From Thiohalocapsa sp. ML1 (GTDB lineage: Bacteria > Pseudomonadota > Gammaproteobacteria > Chromatiales > Chromatiaceae): a DNA stretch of 64,000 nucleotides. Of the stretch, positions 17,493 to 26,120 are shown piece by piece. Each line of letters starts with the position of its first letter. The stretch's first letter is position 1. The DNA is taken from assembly GCF_001469165.1 (NCBI RefSeq), contig NZ_JABX01000007.1, forward strand, positions 1 to 64,000, given 5' to 3'. A program made the translations under genes and the position numbers. The notes under the pieces are model-generated. The model was given only the letters and a program-made list of their open reading frames with translations. It did not search any database and was not told the origin of the DNA.

Positions 17493-19568
17493 CTAGGCTA
17501 CCCGCTGCATATCGCCGTCGGCGTTGGCGGGCTCGATGGCGGTGCCGATGCCGCTGTGGCGGAGCAGGGCGTCGACGCGGGGCTCCCGGCCGCGGAAGGC
17601 GGTGAAGAGCTCCATGGCGTCTGCGGAGCCGCCGCGCTCCAGGATCAGCTCGCGGAAGCGCTGGCCGGTGTCCGTGTCGAAGACGCCGCGCTCTTCGAAC
17701 AGCGAGAAGGCATCCGCCGACAGCACCTCCGCCCATTTGTAGCTGAAGTAGCCCGCGCCGTAGCCGCCGGCGAAGATGTGGGAGAAGCCGTGCGGGAAGC
17801 GGTTCCAGGCCGGCGGCTTGAGCACGGCGACCTGGTCGCGCACTTGGTCCAGGATGTCGTAGACGCGGGCGCCTTGGTCCGGGTCGTATTCCAGATGGAT
17901 GCGGAAGTCGAACAGTGCGAACTCAAGCTGCCGCACCATCTGCATTGCGGATTGGAAGTGCTTGGCGTCCAGCAGGCGCCGGAACAGGGCATCGGGGATG
18001 GGCTCGCCGGTCTCGTGGTGGCGGGCGAAGAGATCCAGCGACTCGCGCTCCCAGCACCAGTTCTCAAGGAACTGGCTCGGCAGCTCGACGGCGTCCCAGG
18101 GCACGCCGTGGATGCCGGCGACGGGCGGGTAGTCGACCCGGGTGAGCATGTGGTGCAGGCCGTGCCCGAGCTCGTGGAACAGCGTCTCGACCTCGCGATG
18201 GGTCAGCAGGCTCGGGTGGCCGGCCACGGGCGGGGTGAAGTTGCACACCAGGTAGGCGATCGGAAGCTGACGGCGCCCGGCCATCACCATGCGGCTCACG
18301 GCGCCGTTCATCCAGGCGCCGCCCTGCTTCTTCTGGCGCGCGAAGGGGTCGAGAAAGCACTCGGCGCGGGGCGTGCCGTCCGGGTCCTTGACGACATAGC
18401 GGCGTACGTCCGGGTGCCAGGTGTTGTCGGCGGGGGCCTGCTCGATCTGCACGTCGAACAGCTTCTCGACGACGCGGAACATGCCGCCGATGACGCCCTC
18501 CAGCGCGAAGTAGGGCTTGAGCGCCTCGTCGCTGATGTCGAAGCGGGCGACGCGGAGCTGCTCGCCGTAGTACATCAGGTCCCAGGGCGCGAGGTCGTCT
18601 TGGCTGTCGGTCTCGCGGGCGAAGTCGCGCAATTGCTGCAGCTCGGCGCGCGCCTGCGGCAGGGCGCGCTCGGCGAGATCGCGCAGGAAGCCCATGACCG
18701 CGTCGGTGTCGCGCGCCATTTTTGGGGCGAGCGACAGCTCGGCGTAACTGCCGAAGCCGAGCAGCCGGGCTTGCTCGTGGCGCAGCGCCAGGATCTCGTC
18801 CATGACCGCCGTGTTGTCCCACTTGCCCGCGTGCGGGCCTTGGTCGGAGGCGCGGGTGCTGTAGGCCTCGTACACCTCGCGGCGCAGCGCGCGGTCGCGG
18901 GCATGCTTCATGACGGGCTCGAATGACGGGAAGTCCAGCGTTAGCACCCAGCCGTCGAGGCCGCGGGACTCGGCCTCGTGCCGGGCCAGGGCCTTGGCCG
19001 CAGCGGGCAGACCGGCGAGGGCGGCCTCGTCGGTGATGTGCTTGTGCCAGGCGTTGGTGGCGTCGAGCACGTTCTCGGCGAACTGGTTGGTGAGCTGGCT
19101 CAGGCGCTGGTTGATCTCGCGAAAGCGCGCCTTCTTGTCGTCCGGCAGGTCGACGCCGGCGAGGTGCAGGTCGCGCAGCGTGTTGGCCAGCATCTTGCGC
19201 TGGGCATCGTTCAGGCCCGCTTGCTCGGCGACCCGCCGGTAGCCGCGATAGAGCTCCGGGTTCTGGCCCACTTCCGTGGCGTAGTCGCTGAGCTTCGGCA
19301 GGCAGGCGTTGTAGGCCGCGCGCAGCTCGTCGGAATTGACCACGGAGTTGAGATGGCTCACCGGCGACCAGGCCCGGGACAGGCGGTCGTCTTCAAGCTC
19401 GATGGGCTCGACGAAGCCCTCCCAGGTGGCCTCGTCCGCCCGTGCCGTCAGCTCGGCGATCAGGGCGCGGCCGTCTGCGAGCAACTGATCGACGGCGGGC
19501 TCGATGTGCTCGGGCCGGATACGCTGGAAGTCGGGGAGGGTGCGGTCGTCGAGGAGCGGGTTCGTCAT
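17493..19568 (-). CDS. prlC: Oligopeptidase A (M3 metallopeptidase)
   Basis: A 691-residue cytoplasmic zinc endopeptidase that degrades short peptides, including cleaved signal peptides. The M3 zinc motif HELGH is at about residues 465-469, followed by GLHHMLTRVDYPPVAG. The C-terminal PHGFSHIFAGGYGAGYFSY substrate-binding segment is intact. Length is normal for PrlC/OpdA (about 680). I start at the ATG of MTNPLLDDRTLPDF rather than the longer frame, because that is where family similarity begins. Confidence 0.95.
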   Translation of the reverse strand: MTNPLLDDRTLPDFQRIRPEHIEPAVDQLLADGRALIAELTARADEATWEGFVEPIELEDDRLSRAWSPVSHLNSVVNSDELRAAYNACLPKLSDYATEVGQNPELYRGYRRVAEQAGLNDAQRKMLANTLRDLHLAGVDLPDDKKARFREINQRLSQLTNQFAENVLDATNAWHKHITDEAALAGLPAAAKALARHEAESRGLDGWVLTLDFPSFEPVMKHARDRALRREVYEAYSTRASDQGPHAGKWDNTAVMDEILALRHEQARLLGFGSYAELSLAPKMARDTDAVMGFLRDLAERALPQARAELQQLRDFARETDSQDDLAPWDLMYYGEQLRVARFDISDEALKPYFALEGVIGGMFRVVEKLFDVQIEQAPADNTWHPDVRRYVVKDPDGTPRAECFLDPFARQKKQGGAWMNGAVSRMVMAGRRQLPIAYLVCNFTPPVAGHPSLLTHREVETLFHELGHGLHHMLTRVDYPPVAGIHGVPWDAVELPSQFLENWCWERESLDLFARHHETGEPIPDALFRRLLDAKHFQSAMQMVRQLEFALFDFRIHLEYDPDQGARVYDILDQVRDQVAVLKPPAWNRFPHGFSHIFAGGYGAGYFSYKWAEVLSADAFSLFEERGVFDTDTGQRFRELILERGGSADAMELFTAFRGREPRVDALLRHSGIGTAIEPANADGDMQRVA

Positions 19569-19691
19569 GGGTTGAAGGTCTCTCGGGTGCGTGGTTCGGC
19601 GCGTGCCGACTGCCCCCGGAACTCGGTGCCGGCGGGCCGGTTTCAATACCGGCTGCCAGCGCTCGGCGCCACCGGCGGCGGCCGCTTGCGC

Positions 19692-20306
19692 TCAGTCCGA
19701 CAGGAATCCCGCGTTCTCGACCCGCGGCACGCGGCCGGATTTCAGCATGCGCAACTGATCTCGCGTCGCTCGCGCGCTGAAGGCGCGTGGGATACAGAGG
19801 TAATGCCGCCAAAGCTCGTCGTGCAGGGGGTCGGGCGCGGTGGCGCTGATCTCCTGCCAGTCGTCGCCCATGCGCGGCGGCGTGAAGCGCCCGTCGCTGC
19901 CGACGGCATGGAGCTTCCAGCGGCCCTTGGGCGTGCAGCGCAGTCCCTCGAAGCCGACGCTGCGTGCGCCCGAGGCGGTCTCGGTCACGAGCGTGTAGCG
20001 CACGACGCCGTCGCTGCCCGTTTGCAGGCTGCGGGCATCGATGTAGTGGGTCAGGGGCTGCTGCGGCCCGTCGAGCTTGACCTCGATGAGGTCGGCATCC
20101 CGCGGCCAGGCGGGCAGGCGGTAATCAGCCTCTTCCCACGCACGGCCCGGACGCACGCTCTTCGGGGCGTCCGGCGCCGCGTCGTTGACGAAGGGCGTGT
20201 CCGGATGCGGGCCGGCGGCCGTCGGCGCGGCGCACAGGGCGAGTAGGACGAGCGCTGTCAACGGCAACGGATGGGCCTTGCGAACAGTGGGTGGCGCGAG
20301 CGGCAT
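19692..20306 (-). CDS. CNP1-like exported protein
   Basis: A 204-residue protein with a signal peptide (hydrophobic LPLTALVLLALCAAPTAAG). The mature domain contains EEADYRLPAWPRDADLI and DELWRHYLCIPRAF, which fit the CNP1-like family found in beta- and gammaproteobacteria. Function is unknown; it is probably periplasmic. The start is set at the ATG of MPLAPPTVRKAHP. It lies 124 bases upstream of prlC in the same direction. Confidence 0.78.
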   Translation of the reverse strand: MPLAPPTVRKAHPLPLTALVLLALCAAPTAAGPHPDTPFVNDAAPDAPKSVRPGRAWEEADYRLPAWPRDADLIEVKLDGPQQPLTHYIDARSLQTGSDGVVRYTLVTETASGARSVGFEGLRCTPKGRWKLHAVGSDGRFTPPRMGDDWQEISATAPDPLHDELWRHYLCIPRAFSARATRDQLRMLKSGRVPRVENAGFLSD

Positions 20307-20488
20307 GACGGTGCTCTCCGGGCGGCGATGCAAAGGCCACAGATCATAGCAAAAGGCGTTTCGTGCCCCCGGGGTCCGGCGGCGGACGGACTCCTCGGCG
20401 CGTTGTCATTGATCGAGGTCCGGGGTCTGTTTGCGCGTGCGTGGTAGCATGCGCGCCTTGCCGTGACCAGCCTGCGCCGGAGGGCGAC

Positions 20489-21028
20489 ATGAACAACGTA
20501 CGCAGCTACCAGGGACTGGAGCCGCGCATCGCACCAGACGCTTATGTCGACGAGAGCGCCGTCGTCATCGGCGACGTGGACATCGGGCCGCAGGCGTCCA
20601 TCTGGCCCATGGTCGTGGTTCGCGGCGACATCCACCGCATCCGCATCGGTGCCGGCAGCAACATCCAGGACGGCAGCGTGCTGCACGTCTCCCATGACAG
20701 CCGCTTCCTGCCCGGCGGTGCGCCGACGATCGTGCATGAGCGCGTCACCGTGGGCCACCAGGCCATGCTACATGGCTGCGAGGTGCACGATCACTGCCTG
20801 GTTGGCATCGGCGCGCGGGTGCTGGACCGGGCGGTGCTGCGCCCGCGCGTCATGCTCGGCGCCGGCGCTCTGGTGCCGCCGGGCAAGCACCTCGACGGCG
20901 GCTGGCTCTATGTCGGTGCGCCGGCGAAGCGCGCCCGAATGTTGACGGACCTGGAGCTGGAGTATCTGGACTACGCGGCGCTCCATTACATGGAGCTCGC
21001 GATCCGGCATCGCGCCACCGCGGCCTGA
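20489..21028 (+). CDS. Gamma-class carbonic anhydrase family protein
   Basis: A 179-residue left-handed beta-helix (hexapeptide repeat) protein of the YrdA/PaaY/gamma-CA family. The metal-binding histidines are in LHVSHDS and in TVGHQAMLHGCEV, so zinc or iron binding is likely. Repeats of the form VVIGDVDIGPQASIWPMVVV and LVGIGARVLDRAVL run through the protein. It may hydrate CO2, although many homologues lack measured activity. The start ATG has GGAGGG just upstream; the longer frame was discarded. Confidence 0.92.
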   Translation: MNNVRSYQGLEPRIAPDAYVDESAVVIGDVDIGPQASIWPMVVVRGDIHRIRIGAGSNIQDGSVLHVSHDSRFLPGGAPTIVHERVTVGHQAMLHGCEVHDHCLVGIGARVLDRAVLRPRVMLGAGALVPPGKHLDGGWLYVGAPAKRARMLTDLELEYLDYAALHYMELAIRHRATAA

Positions 21029-21095
21029 GACCGTTATCGGCCAGCGCCTGTGCGGCGCGGCCCGACCCGCAGCGACCCGAGGGAGCCCGGCCCTG

Positions 21096-21740
21096 ATGAT
21101 GACGCGCCTATCGACGAGGCTTGCATTGCCTGCCGTGCTCGCGGCGCTGCTCGCGCTGCTGCTCGTCTGGCTTGTGTGGGTCTGGCAGCCGGGCGCCGTT
21201 GGCGAGGCGGATGGGGTGACGCACCGGCGTCTCGACCTCGCCGGCGAGCCCACCGGCGGCGATTTCCGCCTGATGGGCGTGGACGGACCGGTGGCGTTGT
21301 CGGATTTCCGCGGTAAGGTGGTGTTGCTCTATTTCGGTTATACGGCGTGTCCGGACATCTGCCCGACGAACCTCGCGATCATCGCCTATGCGCTCAAGCA
21401 ATTGGCCCCGGCGGAGCGCGCCGGCGTGCAGGTGATCTTCGTCAGCGTGGACCCGGCCCGCGATGATCCGGACCGGCTCGCCGAGTATGCGGCTTACTGG
21501 GACCCTGCGTTCCTGGGCGTCACCGGCACGGCGGCAGCGGTTGCCGCGGCGGCGCGGCGGTACGGCGCCGCCTACCGCATCGTCGAGCAATCCGATTCGG
21601 CGATGGGCTATCTGGTGGACCATTCGGCCTTCACCTACGTGATCGATCCGAACGGAACGCTGGTTGCGACGCTGCCGCACGCGACGCCGGCGGCCGAGCT
21701 CGGCGCGCTGCTGCGGCGGCTGCTGGCCAAGGGTGACTGA
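21096..21740 (+). CDS. SCO family copper chaperone/thiol protein
   Basis: A 214-residue membrane-anchored thioredoxin-fold protein. There is one N-terminal helix (residues 10-31). The copper-binding CxxxC is at C85/C89 (GYTACPDICPTN) and the third ligand H176 lies in DHSAFTYVIDPNG. SCO proteins deliver copper to the CuA site of cytochrome oxidase or keep its cysteines reduced. No oxidase gene is in the window. Cytochrome c4 follows about 260 bases downstream, fitting a respiratory context. Confidence 0.93.
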   Translation: MMTRLSTRLALPAVLAALLALLLVWLVWVWQPGAVGEADGVTHRRLDLAGEPTGGDFRLMGVDGPVALSDFRGKVVLLYFGYTACPDICPTNLAIIAYALKQLAPAERAGVQVIFVSVDPARDDPDRLAEYAAYWDPAFLGVTGTAAAVAAAARRYGAAYRIVEQSDSAMGYLVDHSAFTYVIDPNGTLVATLPHATPAAELGALLRRLLAKGD

Positions 21741-21885
21741 GGAGCAAGGATGCAGCGCTCACGGTCGGATTTGCGCAGCATTGTCGCGGATTCGCGGGGG
21801 AACTCGACGCGGCCCCGGCGATCCATAGCGCCGTGACCCGATGGGGTTGAGCGGACGCGGGATGCCGATTATCGGCCTTCCGAAA

Positions 21886-21915
21886 TTGACCCATATCCGC
21901 GATTGCTGATATACA
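21886..21915 (+). promoter_or_regulatory. Putative promoter of the cytochrome c4 gene
   Basis: TTGACC (21886-21891) and TATACA (21910-21915) are separated by 18 bases, about 90 bases before the cytochrome start. The surrounding sequence is more A/T-rich than its flanks. Confidence 0.45.
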
Positions 21916-22001
21916 TGAACGGCTTAATTCACGAGGCCCTTTCGGCGCGCAGCCGACCGGAGGCCAGACGACAACCAATGATCATCGACTCGGAAGGTGC
22001 C

Positions 22002-22655
22002 ATGAAGACTTCGCTGATTTCAGCTCTTGCCGCCGCTACCCTGCTGACGGCCGGGGCCGCGCTCGGATCGGAGGCCCCGGCGGCTGCCGCGACCGGCCTC
22101 GGCGGCGACCCGGAGCTGGGCAAGGAGAAGGCGGGCCAGATCTGCCAGGCCTGCCACGGCTTGGACGGCAACGGCGTCCCGGGGCAGCCGATCTGGCCCA
22201 AGCTCGCGGGCCAGCATCCAGAGTACATCTACAAGCAGCTCATGAACTTCAAGAACAACGAGCGCTACAACGTGATGATGTCGCCCATGGCCATGCCGCT
22301 GACCGAAGATGAGGTCCGCAACCTGGCCGCTTACTACTCGTCGCTGGAGCAGAGCGGCGGCACCGCCGAGGCCGAGCTTGTCGAGCTGGGCGAGAAGATC
22401 TACCGTGCCGGCAACCCCGTGACCGGCGTGCCGGCATGCACCGGCTGCCACGGCCCCGCCGGCAGCGGCAGCAACCTGGCTAAGTTCCCGCGGGTGTCCG
22501 GGCAGTTCTCCGAGTACGTCGCCCAGACCCTGCACCTGTTCCAGTCCCACGAGCGTGCAAATGACCCGAACGGCATGATGCGCGGCGTCGCCGCGAACAT
22601 GACCGATCAGGAAATCCAGGCCGTTTCGGCCTACATCGAGGGTCTGAGCCAGTAA
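22002..22655 (+). CDS. Diheme cytochrome c4
   Basis: A 217-residue periplasmic cytochrome with a signal peptide (MKTSLISALAAATLLTAGAA). It has two c-type heme sites, CQACH (48-52) and CTGCH (146-150). Each half has a methionine ligand candidate (MSPMAMPLTEDE and MMRGVAANMTDQEI). The duplicated monoheme layout, and GQHPEYIYKQLMNF in the first half against GQFSEYVAQTLHLF in the second, define cytochrome c4. It carries electrons to terminal oxidases. GGAAGG before the ATG supports the start. Confidence 0.95.
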   Translation: MKTSLISALAAATLLTAGAALGSEAPAAAATGLGGDPELGKEKAGQICQACHGLDGNGVPGQPIWPKLAGQHPEYIYKQLMNFKNNERYNVMMSPMAMPLTEDEVRNLAAYYSSLEQSGGTAEAELVELGEKIYRAGNPVTGVPACTGCHGPAGSGSNLAKFPRVSGQFSEYVAQTLHLFQSHERANDPNGMMRGVAANMTDQEIQAVSAYIEGLSQ

Positions 22656-22713
22656 CGGCGCCCCGCGCGCTGATCCCCGTCGCCATTGCCGATCTGCCCG
22701 GCTCGTGACACCG

Positions 22714-22738
22714 GCGGCGGCCTTCGATAGGCCGCCGC
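22714..22738. terminator. Stem-loop after cytochrome c4
   Basis: GCGGCGGCC pairs perfectly with GGCCGCCGC around the loop TTCGATA, 59 bases after the cytochrome stop and just before the convergent gene end. A short T-run (GTTTG) follows. It is probably a terminator serving both sides. Confidence 0.6.
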
Positions 22739-22775
22739 TGGCGTTTGCGGGCTGTCTTGTCCTTGCGGCGCGATC

Positions 22776-23384
22776 TCAGTCCTGCTGATAGAAATAGCCC
22801 CAGGCGCAGCCGGTGCTGCGTTCCAATGCCCTGAGCAACCCGGGCAAGGGCGCGGCCTCGCCGGGGAATACCTCGTCGATCAGCACGACGCTGCGCCCGG
22901 CACCGCCGTGGCGGCCGAAGTCCCACTGGTACGCACAGGCCTCTGTGCCGCAGCCGGGGCACAGCAGGCTGGCCGCGGCTTCTAAGCTTTCCGTCGGGTC
23001 GGCGCGGCTTGCTGCGGCGCGCAACGGGCCGAGCCAGTCGCGCAGTGGCGCCCGGCAGGCGGGACAGCGCGGCGGGCGCGTGTTGCGGCCGACGAAGAGC
23101 CGGGGCGCCGCGCTTGGTGGCGGGAAGGCGATCCGCGGGCCAGGGGAGTCTGCCGCGTCGGCGTCGCCGAAGCTCACGGCGCAGCCCGTGAAGGCGATGA
23201 GGCTGCCGAAGGCGGGGCCAATGCGAAACCGCAGCTCACCGGCCGCGGTCGTGGGCAGGGCTGCGCCGATGAGGCCGATGGCTTCGAGGTTCTTGGCAAT
23301 CGTCGCCTGATCTGCCGCTTGCAGCGGATCAGTCGGCACGAGCACCAGCCGGCCCGTGTGCAGCGCACCTAGAGCGGGTATCAT
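22776..23384 (-). CDS. Hypothetical protein with zinc-ribbon-like cysteine pairs
   Basis: A 202-residue soluble protein. CPACRAPL (about residue 107) and CPGCGTEAC (about residue 141) form two CxxC pairs of a possible zinc ribbon. The N-terminal part (RLVLVPTDPLQAADQATIA) looks globular and lacks known motifs, and the C-terminus reads TGCAWGYFYQQD. I do not recognise the family. It is divergent from the transglycosylase gene, with 44 bases between their starts. The only regulatory feature seen in that gap is TATTGCAATAGGTACC. Confidence 0.7.
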   Translation of the reverse strand: MIPALGALHTGRLVLVPTDPLQAADQATIAKNLEAIGLIGAALPTTAAGELRFRIGPAFGSLIAFTGCAVSFGDADAADSPGPRIAFPPPSAAPRLFVGRNTRPPRCPACRAPLRDWLGPLRAAASRADPTESLEAAASLLCPGCGTEACAYQWDFGRHGGAGRSVVLIDEVFPGEAAPLPGLLRALERSTGCAWGYFYQQD

Positions 23385-23428
23385 ATCGGCCTCCCAAGGC
23401 GTTGATCGTATTGCAATAGGTACCCCGC

Positions 23429-24352
23429 ATGCAGGCCACTACCGACGCCATTCGCTGCCCGCAGCAAGAACCCGGTTCGGCAGGCCCGCGACTCGGGCTG
23501 CTCGGCGCGCTGCTCGGCGTCGCGCTTGCCGCGGCAGCGCCGGCGGGGGCAGAGTCCTTCAATGCCGTCATCAAGGGCAACAACGCGAGCGAGCTGGCCC
23601 GCTGGGGGCAGCGCTTCGAGCATGGCGAGGGCGTGAAGCGCGACATCGACCACGCCATCCGGCTCTACTGCAAGGCGGCGGCCAAGGGCGATGCGGCGGC
23701 ACACTATCACCTCGGTTGGATCTACGCGGTCGGTCGCGCCGGCGACCGCGATGATGACCTCGCGGCGGCCTGGTTCCACCGCGCTGCGCAGAAGAACGAC
23801 CCGCACGCACAGCGGATGCTGGAGCGCCTGGGCCACGCGGGCAAGCCGCGGCAGCAGACCGTCTGCCTGTTGTCGGACGGCGGGCGCGCCACCTCGAGCG
23901 GCGGTATCGAGCAGGCCAAGCGCTACGCCGGCGGCGGCGGTCGGCAGTATGCCAGCATTACCAGCGAGCATCCGGCGCGGGGGCGGTTGGCGCAGATGGT
24001 GCGCAGGCTGGCGCCCGAATACCGACTCGACCCGAACCTAGTGCTGGCCGTGATCGAGGCGGAGTCGAGCTTCAACCCGAGCGCGCGCTCGCCGAAGAAC
24101 GCGCAGGGGCTGATGCAGCTCATTCCGGCAACAGCGGAGCGCTTCGGCGTGCAGAACGTCTGGGACCCGGAGCAGAACATCCGCGGCGGCATGGCCTACC
24201 TGCGCTGGCTGATGGGCTACTTCGACGGCGATCTGGCGCTCGTGCTCGCCGCCTACAACGCGGGCGAGGGCGCGGTGGAGCGCCACGGCGGCATCCCGCC
24301 CTATGCCGAGACTCAGCACTATGTCCGGCGCATCCTGGCGCGACTGAACTGA
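23429..24352 (+). CDS. Sel1-repeat lytic transglycosylase
   Basis: A 307-residue exported protein. A signal peptide (LGLLGALLGVALAAAAPAGA) is followed by two Sel1/TPR-like repeats (about residues 50-135: GDAAAHYHLGWIYAVG, AAAWFHRAAQKND). A C-terminal SLT domain follows (about 190-305). The catalytic glutamate is in AVIEAESSFNPSA; GLMQLIPATAERFGV and LAAYNAGEGAV are the other SLT motifs. It should cleave peptidoglycan glycan strands in the periplasm. GCAATAGGTACC lies just before the start, as it does before ettA. Confidence 0.92.
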   Translation: MQATTDAIRCPQQEPGSAGPRLGLLGALLGVALAAAAPAGAESFNAVIKGNNASELARWGQRFEHGEGVKRDIDHAIRLYCKAAAKGDAAAHYHLGWIYAVGRAGDRDDDLAAAWFHRAAQKNDPHAQRMLERLGHAGKPRQQTVCLLSDGGRATSSGGIEQAKRYAGGGGRQYASITSEHPARGRLAQMVRRLAPEYRLDPNLVLAVIEAESSFNPSARSPKNAQGLMQLIPATAERFGVQNVWDPEQNIRGGMAYLRWLMGYFDGDLALVLAAYNAGEGAVERHGGIPPYAETQHYVRRILARLN

Positions 24353-24432
24353 TCCGCGACCGCGCCGGTCCAACCGTGAGCACTTCCATCGGCGCGCACC
24401 CGCACCCGCACCCGCACCTGCACCCGCACACC

Positions 24433-25155
24433 ATGCTCGCATCTCGACCCCTTGTGCTCAGGCTGCTTGGTTCTGTGCTCGCACTCACGGCGCTGGCGGC
24501 ACAGGCTGCCGTATCGGCGCCGTCCCCGACGGAGGAGCCGGCCGTGCCGCCGAGCATGAACCGGCACTATCTGGACGCCGACGTGCCGCAGTGGCGCAGC
24601 ATCTTCGAGGGCAGCGGGCGCGAGGTCTTCGATCAGCGCTTCCGGGTCGTCGAGGCGCTTGAGCTTGAGCCTGGTATGCGGGTGGCGGACATCGGTGCCG
24701 GCACAGGGCTGTATACGATGCTCTTCGCCCGCGCCGTCGGCGACCAGGGCAAGGTCTACGCGGTGGACATCTCGCCGACCTTCGTCGAGTCCATCGAGGA
24801 ACGGGCTGCGGCCTATCGCGTGGACAACATTATCGGCATTGTCAACGCCGAGCACAGCGCCGAGCTACCGCCAGGCGCCGTGGACCTGGTGTTTCTCGCG
24901 GACACCTATCACCACTTTGCCTATCCGCAGAGCATGCTGCGCTCTATGCACCAGGCGCTGGTGCCCGGCGGCACACTCGCGATCATCGACTTCCGGCGTC
25001 AGCCGGGCTTCTCGAGCCCTTGGGTCATGGGGCACGTGCGGGCTGGGCGGGAGCAGGTCATCAACGAGGTGCAGCGCGCCGGCTTCGTCTACGTGGACGA
25101 GCCGGTGAAGCTGAAAACCAACTATTTCCTGCGTTTCCGCAAACTGGGAGACTGA
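24433..25155 (+). CDS. Exported SAM-dependent methyltransferase
   Basis: A 240-residue protein whose N-terminus (MLASRPLVLRLLGSVLALTA) is a signal peptide. A class I methyltransferase core follows: VADIGAGTGLYT, KVYAVDISPTFVE and HQALVPGGTLAIIDFR. Predicted periplasmic methyltransferases of this type occur in proteobacteria, though a periplasmic SAM supply is unexplained. A GTG at 24376 would add 19 residues including HPHPHPHLHPH, encoded by a hexanucleotide repeat. I prefer ATG 24433 because the signal peptide then has a normal length. It is eight bases upstream of tpm. Confidence 0.85.
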   Translation: MLASRPLVLRLLGSVLALTALAAQAAVSAPSPTEEPAVPPSMNRHYLDADVPQWRSIFEGSGREVFDQRFRVVEALELEPGMRVADIGAGTGLYTMLFARAVGDQGKVYAVDISPTFVESIEERAAAYRVDNIIGIVNAEHSAELPPGAVDLVFLADTYHHFAYPQSMLRSMHQALVPGGTLAIIDFRRQPGFSSPWVMGHVRAGREQVINEVQRAGFVYVDEPVKLKTNYFLRFRKLGD

Positions 25156-25162
25156 ACCGGCC

Positions 25163-25864
25163 ATGACGCCCGAGTTCTGGCAGCAGCGCTGGCAGCGTGG
25201 CGAGATCGGCTGGCATAGCGACGCCGTCAACCGCCACCTCACGGACTATTGGCCACGCCTTGCCGTGCCAAAGGCGACATGCGTGCTGGTGCCGCTGTGC
25301 GGCAAGAGCCTGGACATGCTCTGGCTAGCCGGCGAGGGGTATAGCGTTGTGGGTGTGGAGCTGAGCGCGACGGCCGCAGAGGCCTTCTTCACCGAGAACG
25401 GCTTGAGCCCGGTCGTTACCGACTTGGCGCCGTATCCCTTTTGTTGCTATCACGTCGATGAGATCAGGCTGCTGGTGGGCGACTTCTTCGACCTGTCGGC
25501 AGGGGCCTTGCGTGCGATCGGCATCTCCCGTATCGATGCGGTGTACGATCGCGCCGCACTGGTCGCGCTGCCGCCAGAGCTTCGGGCACGTTATGCCCAG
25601 TGTCTTGCCCCGCTGCTGCGCGAGCTGCCGGGCGGCTCTGCGCCCGTCTCCCTGCTCGTGACCTTCGACTATGACCAGTCGCGCATGCCCGGACCCCCGT
25701 TCGCCGTTGCGGCGGGCGAGGTGCAGGCCCTGTTCGAGCGTGATTTTCGCATCGACGAGCTGACGAGCTTCGACGTGCTGCCGGAGAATCCGGGCCTCGC
25801 CGCCCGGGGGCTGGATCGTCTTGCCGAGCATGTGTACCGGTTGCAGATGCTCGGCGCTGCTTGA
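25163..25864 (+). CDS. tpm: Thiopurine S-methyltransferase
   Basis: A 233-residue SAM-dependent methyltransferase of the TPMT family. Typical signatures are MTPEFWQQRWQRGEIGWH at the start, VLVPLCGKSLDMLWLA, GVELSATAAEAFF and DAVYDRAALVALPPE. Bacterial Tpm methylates thiol, selenium or tellurium compounds. Length is normal. It follows the exported methyltransferase by seven bases, so the two probably share a transcript. Confidence 0.95.
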   Translation: MTPEFWQQRWQRGEIGWHSDAVNRHLTDYWPRLAVPKATCVLVPLCGKSLDMLWLAGEGYSVVGVELSATAAEAFFTENGLSPVVTDLAPYPFCCYHVDEIRLLVGDFFDLSAGALRAIGISRIDAVYDRAALVALPPELRARYAQCLAPLLRELPGGSAPVSLLVTFDYDQSRMPGPPFAVAAGEVQALFERDFRIDELTSFDVLPENPGLAARGLDRLAEHVYRLQMLGAA

Positions 25865-25887
25865 ACACCCCGGGAGGCTCTCAACCC

Positions 25888-26055
25888 ATGCCGCACTTGC
25901 CTTTATTGCTCTCACTCATCGTCGCCGTCACGCTCGGCGGCTGCTCGGCCGATGCGCCAAGGCGCAGCGCCGAGGCGGACGGAGCCGCGTCATCGGGGCC
26001 GACCGTCTACGGCCGCATCGGCGTCTCCGTGGACCGGGTGGAGGTGAAGCACTGA
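25888..26055 (+). CDS. Small lipoprotein
   Basis: A 55-residue predicted lipoprotein. A hydrophobic leader (LPLLLSLIVAVTLGG) ends in a lipobox LGGC, followed by a short polar mature region and the tail VYGRIGVSVDRVEVKH. GGGAGG precedes the ATG. It comes 23 bases after tpm and probably ends that operon. Function unknown. Confidence 0.65.
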   Translation: MPHLPLLLSLIVAVTLGGCSADAPRRSAEADGAASSGPTVYGRIGVSVDRVEVKH

Positions 26056-26120
26056 CGGCGCTGCGCGGCCGGTGTGCCGCGCTGAACCCATGGTTAGGGC
26101 CGAAACGCCGGCGCAGCCGA

